Assembly: GCA_032718475.1 (NCBI GenBank)
Contig: JAUCBJ010002435.1
Coordinates: 1 to 42,500, forward strand
DNA length: 42,500 bases
Direction: 5' to 3'
From: Nemertoderma westbladi
Taxonomy: Eukaryota; Xenacoelomorpha; Nemertodermatida; Nemertodermatidae
Shown: positions 34,778 through 42,500 of the stretch, piece after piece
How the letters are laid out: every line of letters starts with the position of its first letter
Numbering within the stretch: position 1 is the first letter of the stretch
Position numbers and translations under genes: made by a program
The notes under the pieces: model-generated
Seen by the model: the letters and a program-made list of their open reading frames with translations, nothing else
Databases searched by the model: none
Told to the model about the DNA's origin: nothing

Positions 34778-36824
34778 GCCAATGTCGTTATTCCGCGTAC
34801 TGAACACGTTAATGATTCTTCTGGTTCAAAAACACACGTCTGCGTTTACTGTGGGTTAGCAAGGACAAATATTGTACGCCATTGGAAGATAATGCATTGT
34901 GATGAAGCAGAAGTGCAGCGTATTGTAGAATTGGATGGAAGAGCCACAAACACAAAGCCTCATGATAAGCGAACAAACTACCAACAGACATACTTTGCTG
35001 CTCGTTCAAATATGGTTGATAAAATACGCAACCGCGGTAATTATAAATACAATAAAAAACTAATAAGTAGCGGAAAGGGAGGTGTGTTGAAAGTTCGTCG
35101 ACGAGCAGGATCCAAGTTTGGTAAAAGGCTACTAATTGGAATGGTGACATGTCCATATTGCTTTGGAATGTTAAGAAAAAGTCAGATAGTCGATCACTAA
35201 GAAGTGTCAGCATCACCGTAATGTAGCCTCTGGAAGAGGGATCACAGCTATGAGTACAACAATGAATTTAGCGGATGATATTTCTGGAGAAGAAATACGC
35301 TCCTTGATTGGTAGAATGAAATCTGATGAAGTTACCACAGTAGTGAAGTCTGATACAATTTTACAAAGGTGGGGTCAGTGGCTATTAATTACTAGGAAAG
35401 ACCCAATAGAAGATTCGCCAATTGTGACTAGTCAGCGATTGAGACTTATAGCCCGCTTGATGTTGCTGTTAAATATGAACCCCGATATGAATGACCAACT
35501 TAATTATAATAGGACAGTAGCCTTGATTAACCCTAAAAACTTCGACAAGGTGCTTTGTGCTGCTAATAAGTTTGAAAGTTCTTCTGCTAAGATCAAAGTT
35601 GGCCAGTCTTTGAGGAAGTTTGCAGAATTTATTCGGAATCAGGCTGTTAGAGATGATAATATCGACCTACAAAGGAAAATAGACTCGTTTCTTCATCTAC
35701 ATGGCTCTGAATGGACTTTTGTTGTATCGAGAATTGCTAAGTATGCGCTAGAGAAGGCTAAATTCAATAAAATTAACGAGATACCACTAACTAAAGACAT
35801 AATAGCACTAAGATCATATATTGATACACTCATCAAACATCATACACAAATCATACCAGGAAATCGCAACATTCGGGATGTCAAGGAATGTGTACTTGTA
35901 CAACTTTTATTATTTAATAAGAAGAGGTCAAGGGAACCGAGTTCCATGAGATGTGGCACTGTTTTAAATGGTCTAAACCGGGATGTTACCGCCCATACTT
36001 CAGAAGAGGTTAAGAAATGTTTAAATCCCTTAGAGTTGGAGCTAACAAAGCGTATGGGACTTATTACTACCATTGGAAAGCGTAATCCAGTTCCCGTGTT
36101 GGTTACACCAGAAGTAAGGCCTCTGTTGCTCTTTCTTTGTAAGGGTCTGGATAATAATGACTTTGTATTTAAGTCGGATGGGTTTCAGCCTATCAGAGGT
36201 CACGACGTATTAAAAAAATATTCTGAAGCAGCTGGCTGCCAAAAGCCTGAGTTAATTCGTACAACTGCAATCAGAAAATACTGCGCCACCATATGCCAGA
36301 TCTTAAATATGGATGATAACGAAAAGGAATGGTTATCTAACCATCTAGGGCATTCTTTAGATGTCCACAGCAAATATTATCGTTTACATGATGACATTAT
36401 TGAGATCACCCAAATGTCCAAACTGATGATAGCGATGTCAAATGGAACGATCAGTCAGTTCCGAGGGAAGAAGTTATCCGAAGTGACAATTCCTCTGTCA
36501 GAGATTCTGGTCGACAATGAGATATGTTCTAGTCAACCATCAAGCGAAAGTTCTAGTAAACCATTAACCATAAGCCAAAGTTCCACTCAACCTTTTCAAC
36601 CATCAACTGTAGTTAAATCGAATATACGAAGCTGTAACAGACAGAAATGGTCTGAGGTACAAGTGACCGCAGTAATGGAATATTTCAAAGAACACATACA
36701 GAAGAAGATCGTACCAAGGAAAGCGGAAATAGTGAAGTTGCAGGAAAATACGGATTGTTTAATGGAAATGAGATGGAAACTCATTAAAGATAAAGTTCAC
36801 AGTAAAATCCTTCAAAATAAGTAG
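34778..36824 (+). CDS. Terminal exon: two zinc fingers, tyrosine-recombinase-like domain, Myb/SANT-like tail; one frameshift
   Basis: The acceptor is CATTTTAG at 34777 and the exon ends at TAG 36822-36824. The first part (34778-35200) carries finger 1, CVYCGLARTNIVRHWKIMH (C-x2-C-x9-H-x4-H, 34841-34897), and the start of finger 2 (CPYC...DH). It then meets TAA at 35198. The frame resumes one base later with KKCQHHRN and runs open to the end. From the Met at 35250 there are 524 residues: a helical core-binding-like region (about 30-170), then a tyrosine-recombinase-like catalytic domain (about 180-395). Candidate catalytic residues are Arg226 or Arg228 (KKRSREP), Arg342 (RTTAIRK, where the usual HxxR His is Thr339), His368 (LGH) and Tyr377, nine residues after it. 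A Ser/Gln/Pro-rich spacer (425-455) leads to a Myb/SANT-like segment (465-520, WSEVQVTAVMEYF). Such recombinases cut and rejoin DNA through a 3'-phosphotyrosine; Crypton transposons and their domesticated relatives use this fold. Host gene or element cannot be settled here. Confidence 0.75.
35150..35207 (+). other. Zinc finger 2 spanning a TAA/+1 frameshift
   Basis: TGT-CCA-TAT-TGC (35150-35161) supplies the Cys pair, CAC (35195-35197) the His, and TGT (35205-35207) the last Cys, but only if T35198 is skipped. CAC-T-AAG-AAG-TGT then gives a C2HC finger. Read directly, CAC is followed by TAA. It may be a one-base insertion, an error, or a +1 recoding site. Confidence 0.55.
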
Positions 36825-37179
36825 GAATAATTTGTATATAGCGCATTTATACACTCGACTGGTACTGTTTCGATACGCGTACCCACCCTTACTAGTTTTT
36901 GCTACTTTTTTTTAATGTTCTAGAACATGTTAGCTATTTATTTAAAAATTCGAGATCAAATATTTATTCTTCTGAACATTTTTAAAAACACATAATTACG
37001 ATACATTATTGAATATTTCTTAATAAAATACATAACATTGTTGATATGGTAACATAACTTTCTAGATTATTATTATTATTATTCCTCCTTTATAAACGTT
37101 AATTACATATTGCATAATAGTAATTTTTGCAGCTGTAGTCGAACAGCAATAGCAGACCGACTACAGTATATAGTGCCGT
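36825..37179. other. 3' flank of the recombinase gene
   Basis: AT-rich. AATAAA at 37022-37027 is a candidate polyadenylation signal about 200 bp after the stop. The left arm of a long inverted repeat starts at 36863. Confidence 0.4.
36863..36945 (+). repeat. Left arm of a 3.6-kb-spaced inverted repeat
   Basis: TACTGTTTCGATACGCGTAC and TTTTAATGTTCTAGAACATG reappear inverted at 40316-40434 (with a roughly 26-bp insertion there). It may be the end of a composite DNA transposon. Confidence 0.55.
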
Positions 37180-37264
37180 TTACAATTTTTTAATTAACAT
37201 TACCGGCTTAATGCCCCGGTGGCTATATTGGATAAAAGGCCGTGCAACATTCGATAAAAACATA

Positions 37265-37585
37265 GGATCAATAAAGTAGTAATATAATGTAGCACCAACT
37301 TTACTGTACATAACGCGTAGAGCAACAGTGTGTGAATGGTTGTCAGCTAGGGGGATGGTATGCAGGGCATATGATTGCATTGGATCAATAAAGTAGTAAT
37401 ATAATGTAGCACCAACTTTACTGTACATAACGCGTAGAGCAACAGTGTGTGAATGGTTGTCAGCTAGGGGGATGGTATGCAGGGCATATGATTGCATTGG
37501 ATCAATAAAGTAGTAATATAATGTAGCACCAACTTTACTGTACATAACGCGTAGAGGAACAGTGTGTGAATGGTTGTCAGCTAGG
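37265..37585. repeat. 117-bp tandem repeat, about 2.7 units
   Basis: GGATCAATAAAGTAGTAATA starts at 37265, 37382 and 37499. Units are almost identical; the third is cut after GTCAGCTAGG. Since 117 is a multiple of three, the minus strand stays open (39-residue repeat, MYSKVGATLYYYF...), but I see no sign that it is a gene. It lies just 3' of the LINE fragment and may be its 3' region. Confidence 0.85.
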
Positions 37586-37638
37586 AGATGGGTGGGTGGT
37601 CCATGTGGTTGTGGTAGTTCTTGTCGGTGAAGTGGTAG

Positions 37639-38759
37639 TCAGACCCCGTCGTGGTTTGGGTGATTTCCAGCGATATTTAGTTGACATTGAAATATTGCTA
37701 GTTTGCGGTCATGTTTTTGGTGAAAGGGGATAGATCTAATTTTGTAACAGTTTTCTATAAAGTTGAAGGCATCGCTGTCGCGGACCGATGTGGAACCAGG
37801 GTTCAATCTCGAAATAAGCATCGATTTGCTGTAATCGTAATTCAGCAACGATGTGATGTGTGGCATGGGGAAGAGTGACCGGCATTCCTTGTACGTTCCA
37901 CCGAGTCCGTTGTAAGTTGCGTTACAGTTTAGTGGGAGGTGGGTTCGGTGGTCTGGATGGACTCTTTAGGACATTTGGTGGAGCGCATGATACTCCCGAT
38001 GCAGGCGTAAAACGCGTCCATGGAGATGGATCTACAGTGCAGGAGGCCGTAAATTACCTCGTTACTTGCGTAGCGCCCTAGATGCATTAATCCTCTTAAG
38101 GATTTGCGATAATTGGAGTCTAGTTTCAGTCGCTGGTCGGTTGTGAGGGCTCCTACCAGGAATTTGATTTTATATAAAATTGTGGGGATGCCGATTATTC
38201 GCCAGAGGTAGCCCAAAGTGGGAGTTGGGAGCCAGCGTGTCGTCCAGCCCAGCTTATGAAATGCCTCAGCGACAGAGACAATGGTTTGGGTGAATTCGCT
38301 GTGGAATTTATTTATAGGGAGGTTGATTTTGCATCCTAGAAATGTCAGTACTTGAGTGCGTGGGATTAGGTTGCCATGCAGGTTTAGGAAGGTTGGTATG
38401 TGGGACCTGTTGTTATTCAGGCTTGGAACAGATGTCCATTTCGTTTTCCTTGATTCAATGTCCAGGTGTATGTTGGTCAGCTTTGCTCTGATCGTGCCCA
38501 CTAAGTTCTCGATCTCTGCGGCGGATTTGCCAATGATGAGGAAGTCGTCGGCGTATGCAATGACACCAAGCCAGGTATTATCTGTGTTCGGTTCAGACCC
38601 CTTGTTTTTGAGTGAGTTGAGTATATCGCTGGTGTACAGGATGAAGAGGGATGGGAAAGTAGGGAGCCTTGTTTTAGGCCCTTAGTGAGGGTGATGTGAT
38701 GCCTGTGGCGTCTATCTTGGTCCCCAACTTTAAAAATGCAATGGTGAAGCGGTAGGTTG
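37639..38759 (-). pseudogene. Decayed non-LTR (LINE) reverse transcriptase, C-terminal part
   Basis: On the minus strand: KGLKQGSLLS (38654-38683, family GLRQGxxLSP), then in another frame PSLFILYTSDI and VIAYADDFLIIGKS with the catalytic YADD at 38544-38555. A thumb-like stretch (FLGCKINLP) and a C-terminal region follow to 38501-37929, and a further piece at 37866-37639. At least one frameshift (after LLS) and a stop at 37929 show it is dead. No endonuclease is present; the upstream side is cut by the 23-bp satellite, as in 5'-truncated LINEs. Confidence 0.8.
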
Positions 38760-38805
38760 CATAGTGCATAGTGGTTGCATAATGCAGTCCGACTACATTT
38801 GCTAA

Positions 38806-39584
38806 TTGAACGTGTTCTTTAGTATGTGTTGAACGTGTTCTTTCGTATGTGTTGAACGTGTTCTTTAGTATGTGTTGAACGTGTTCTTTAGTATGTGTTG
38901 AACGTGTTTTTAGTATGTTTTTAACGTGTTTTTTAGTATGTGTTGAACGTGTTCTTTAGTATGTGTTGAACGTGTTCTTTAGTATGTGTTGAACGTGTTC
39001 TTTAGTATGTGTTGAACGTGTTCTTTAGTATGTGTTGAACGTGTTCTTTAGTATGTGTTGAACGTGTTCTTTAGTATGTCTTGAACGTGTTCTTTAGTAT
39101 GTGTTGAACGTGTTCTTTAGTATGTGTTGAACGTGTTCTTTATTATGTATTGAACGTGAACGTGTTCTTTAGTCTGTGTTGAACGTGTTCTTTAGTATGT
39201 GTTGAACGTGTTCTTTAGTATGTGTTGAACGTGTTCTTTAGTATGTGTTGAACGTGTTCTTTAGTATGTCTTGAACGTGTTCTTTAGTATGTGTTGAACG
39301 TGTTCTTTAGTATGTCTTGAACGTGTTCTTTAGTATGTGTTGAACGTGTTCTTTAGTATGTCTTGAACGTGTTCTTTAGTATGTGTTGAACGTGTTCTTT
39401 AGTATGTGTTGAACGTGTTCTTTAGTATGTGTTGAACGTGTTCTTTAGTATGTGTTGAACGTGTTCTTTAGTATGTGTTGAACGTGTTCTTTAGTATGTG
39501 TTGAACGTGTTCTTTAGTATGTGTTGAACGTGTTCTTTAGTATGTGTTGAACGTGTTCTTTAGTATGTGTTGAACGTGTTCTTT
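38806..39584. repeat. 23-bp satellite, about 34 units
   Basis: The unit consists of TTGAACGTGTTC plus TTTAGTATGTG; landmark spacing is 23 bp. GAAC-GT-GTTC inside it is a short dyad. A few units have CTTGAAC, TTTTTAG or a duplicated GAACGT (about 39155). It sits between two LINE fragments. Confidence 0.95.
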
Positions 39585-39689
39585 CCAGCGTTGATGATTA
39601 TGATCAACGAATATCCATAGAAATTTTGTGCAATTTGTTTGAGTAATTATTTTGTTGTCAATATGAATTCGACGTAAAATATTTACGTT

Positions 39690-39992
39690 GTGGTATAGTA
39701 GAAAATGTAGTTGCTTCAGTTTTCATTTAGCGATTGTCAGCCAGCCAATCAGCGACTTTCTTCAGTTCAGAATTAATATTATTAGTTAGGTTAGTTACGT
39801 TGTTTCCTGAGAGAAAGAGAGTAGTAGTGGTATCGTCAGCAAATAGGGTAGATAGAAGGGAGGGTAGTGGCATTCGGCAGATCGTTGATGTAGAGTAGAA
39901 AGAATAAGGGAGAGAGGACTCCTCCTTGTGGGAGCCCACAGAAAGAGGAGGGGGAGGTGAGAGGAGCAGTGGAAATCTACAGAAACGTACTG
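39690..39992 (-). pseudogene. Second decayed LINE reverse transcriptase fragment
   Basis: Minus-strand pieces GLPQGGVLSPLFFLLYINDL and, one frame over, TLFADDTTTTLFLSGNN (FADD at 39832-39843), then LKKVADWLADNR before a stop. This is the palm of a Jockey/CR1-like reverse transcriptase, with two or more frameshifts. Its sequence differs from the 37639-38759 element, so it is a separate insertion. Confidence 0.8.
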
Positions 39993-40491
39993 CATTTATT
40001 TATTTTGATTTAATTACAAGCAGCACTTACGCGTACGTTTTGTGATACGTTTTTTTAAATGTTTGAGAATGTTAGCCATTTATTAAAAAAATAGTTGATC
40101 TAGAACAAATATTTATTCTTCTGGAACAGTGACAATTAATAATTTATTAATAAAGGCAAAGCAAAATGTAATTGTTAATAATACTAGCTACCATGTCTCC
40201 AAAACATAACTGTTTGATGTAAAATACCTATCCCTTAGTAAACAAAAAAAAATGATATTAAAAATTTAAAAAATAACCATTTTTTTACAAACATTTTTGA
40301 ACAAAAAATATTTGTTCTAGATCAACGTTTTTTTTAGTTAAATAGCTAACATATTCTAGAACATTTAAAAAATGTAGCAAAAACTAGCGTATATATAACA
40401 ATTTGGCATTGTAAGTACCCGTATCGAAACAGTACAAGGACTTTACTATTTTGACAAGAATGAAAATGTCAAGAGTATTATACTCATAAAT
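39993..40491. other. AT-rich non-coding stretch with inverted repeats
   Basis: Holds the 40040-40125 and 40312-40434 inverted copies; no gene seen. Confidence 0.5.
40312..40434 (-). repeat. Right arm of the inverted repeat
   Basis: Inverted match to 36863-36945. It also pairs with a third, closer copy at 40040-40125 (GATCTAGAACAAATATT shared), giving a roughly 400-bp palindromic structure. Confidence 0.55.
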
Positions 40492-42500
40492 TCGATATTG
40501 TGTAATGAGTACCTAAGTTATTTGTGGTACCAATTTATAATGGTAATGCCTATTGCATAAGTTGTTTGTGGTACCAATTTATAATGGTAATGCAAACACC
40601 CAAAAATTGCATATATAGTTATTGCCAATAATTGGGTGTTTTATGTCATTTAGAATAGCAAGAGACTCAATATTTTATGTAATGAGTACCTAAGTTGTTT
40701 GTGGTACCAATTTATAATGGTAATGCCTATTGCATAAGTTGTTTGTGGTACCAATTTATAATGGTAATACCCAAAAATTGCATATAGAGTTATTGCCAAT
40801 ATTTGGGTGTTTTATGTCATTTAGAATAGCAAGAGACTCAATATTTTATGTAATGAGTACCTAAGTTGTTTGTGGTACCAATTTATAATGGTAATGCCTA
40901 TTGCATAAGTTGTTTGTGGTACCAATTTATAATGGTAATACCCAAAAATTGCATATAGAGTTATTGCCAATAATTGGGTGTTTTATGTCATTTAGAATAG
41001 TAAGAGACTCAATATTTTATGTAATGAGTATCTAAGTTGTTTGTGGTACCAATTTATAATGGTAATGCCTATTGCATAAGTTGTTTGTGGTACCAATTTA
41101 TAATGGTAATGCAAACACCCAAAAATTGTATATAGAGTTATTGCCAATAATTGGGTGTTTTATGTCATTTAGAATAGCAAGAGACTCAATATTTTATGTA
41201 ATGAGTACCTAAGTTGTTTGTGGTACCAATTTATAATGGTAATGCCTATTGCATAAGTTGTTTGTGGTACCAATTTATAATGGTAATACCCAAAAATTGC
41301 ATATAGAGTTATTGCCAATAATTGGGTGTTTTATGTCATTTAGAATAGTAAGAGACTCAATATTTTATGTAATGAGTATCTAAGTTGTTTGTGGTACCAA
41401 TTTATAATGGTAATGCCTATTGCATAAGTTGTTTGTGGTACCAATTTATAATGGTAATGCAAACACCCAAAAATTGCATATATAGTTATTGCCAATAATT
41501 GGGTGTTTTATGTCATTTAGAATAGCAAGAGACTCAATATTTTATGTAATGAGTACCTAAGTTGTTTGTGGTACCAATTTATAATGGTAATACCTATTGC
41601 ATAAGTTGTTTGTGGTACCAATTTATAATGGTAATACCTATTGCATAAGTTGTTTGTGGTACCAATTTATAATGGTAATGCAAACACCCAAAAATTGTAT
41701 ATATAGTTATTGCCAATAATTGGGTGTTTTATGTCATTTAGAATAGCAAGAGACTCAATATTTTATGTAATGAGTACCTAAGTTGTTTGTGGTACCAATT
41801 TATAATGGTAATACCTATTGCATAAGTTGTTTGTGGTACCAATTTATAATGGTAATGCAAACACCCAAAAATTGTATATATAGTTATTGCCAATAATTGG
41901 GTGTTTTATGTCATTTAGAATAGCAAGAGACTCAATATTTTATGTAATGAGTACCTAAGTTGTTTGTGGTACCAATTTATAATGGTAATGCCTATTGCAT
42001 AAGTTGTTTGTGGTACCAATTTATAATGGTAATGCAAACACCCAAAAATTGTACATAGAGTTATTGCCAATAATTGGGTGTTTTATGTCATTTAGAATAG
42101 CAAGAGACTCAATATTTTATGTAATGAGTACCTAAGTTGTTTGTGGTACCAATTTATAATGGTAATGCCTATTGCATAAGTTGTTTGTGGTACCAATTTA
42201 TAATGGTAATGCAAACACCCAAAAATTGTACATAGAGTTATTGCCAATAATTGGGTGTTTTATGTCATTTAGAATAGCAAGAGACTCAATATTTTATGTA
42301 ATAGGTACCTAAGTTGTTTGTGGTACCAATTTATAATGGTAATACCTATTGCATAAGTTGTTTGTGGTACCAATTTATAATGGTAATGCAAACACCCAAA
42401 AATTGTACATAGAGTTATTGCCAATAATTGGGTGTTTTATGTCATTTAGAATAGCAAGAGACTCAATATTTTATGTAATAGGTACCTAAGTTGTTTGTGG
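40492..42500. repeat. 171/177-bp satellite with 44-bp subrepeats
   Basis: The landmark TAGAATAG occurs at 40651, 40822, 40993, 41170, 41341, 41518, 41739, 41916, 42093, 42270 and 42447, giving spacings of 171, 171, 177, 171, 177, 221 and four of 177. Each unit contains a 44-bp subrepeat (TTGTTTGTGGTACCAATTTA...) twice; the 221-bp unit has three. The 6-bp length difference is GCAAAC before ACCC. It continues past the right edge. Confidence 0.95.

Larger units (their letters stand above)
8678..36824 (+). other. Inferred gene model: SET domain - repeated acidic module - zinc fingers - tyrosine recombinase
   Basis: Inferred single transcription unit joining exons 8678-8842, 8930-9392, up to thirteen 129-bp module exons (11158 to 34592), 34661-34726 and 34778-36824. 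Seen directly: every exon lies on the plus strand, has consensus-like splice borders, and begins and ends in phase 0, so any subset can be joined without changing frame. I recall animal proteins, notably in fish and marine invertebrates, that combine an N-terminal SET domain with a zinc finger and a tyrosine-recombinase-like C-terminus. That supports one gene but was not checked by search. Three lesions (near 9101-9106, at 11197-11199 and at 35198-35200) argue for a pseudogene or for sequence errors. The alternative is two unrelated genes, a SET gene and a Crypton-like recombinase, that happen to be neighbours. Confidence 0.55.

Noticed and set aside
37860-38685. Plus-strand open frames opposite the LINE
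   Set aside because: They are antisense shadows of the minus-strand reverse transcriptase.
38806-39584. Array of heat-shock-type elements
   Set aside because: The GAA and TTC in GAACGTGTTC are separated by four bases, not the two required, so the motif does not match.

Overview
The window looks like nuclear DNA of an invertebrate animal. It has spliceosomal introns (GT...AG, TATTAAC-like branch sites), non-LTR retrotransposon relics, MITE-like inverted repeats, a possible Penelope-type hammerhead motif and long satellites. I cannot name the species. No bacterial genes, tRNA, rRNA or CRISPR were seen; the regular repeats are eukaryotic minisatellites.

Layout. 1-3699: 30-bp minisatellite interrupted by two copies of a 129-bp exon. 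3701-4320: a 37-bp G-rich minisatellite. 4321-8677: AT-rich unique DNA with a hammerhead-like motif (4675-4711) and a hairpin MITE (5802-6153). 8678-9392: two exons encoding a SET-domain protein. 9519-9801: a second MITE-like inverted repeat. 9931-34325: more 30-bp minisatellite, interrupted by copies 3-14 of the 129-bp exon. Copy 15 (34464), a 66-bp exon (34661) and a 2-kb terminal exon (34778-36824) follow. The terminal exon encodes two zinc fingers, a tyrosine-recombinase domain and a Myb/SANT-like tail. 36863-40434: a region bounded by inverted repeats with two decayed LINE reverse transcriptases, a 117-bp repeat and a 23-bp satellite. 40492-42500: a 171/177-bp satellite running off the edge.

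Main interpretation. The SET exon, the repeated 43-codon acidic exon, the 66-bp exon and the recombinase exon share one strand and all join in phase 0. I infer one very long gene: SET domain, variable number of 43-aa acidic modules, C2H2/C2HC fingers, tyrosine recombinase, Myb-like tail. Its introns are almost wholly a 30-bp satellite, and the module has been amplified with it, apparently by unequal exchange. Copies 1-2 lie upstream of the SET exon and are probably the remnant of a tandem paralogue.

The gene carries three apparent lesions: a one-base frameshift at a C run in the SET exon, an in-frame TAG in module copy 3, and a TAA/+1 frameshift inside zinc finger 2. It may be a young pseudogene, carry assembly errors, or need exon skipping and recoding. 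Long open frames across the 30-bp satellite arise because its period is a multiple of three and its unit lacks stops in several frames; they are not annotated as genes.
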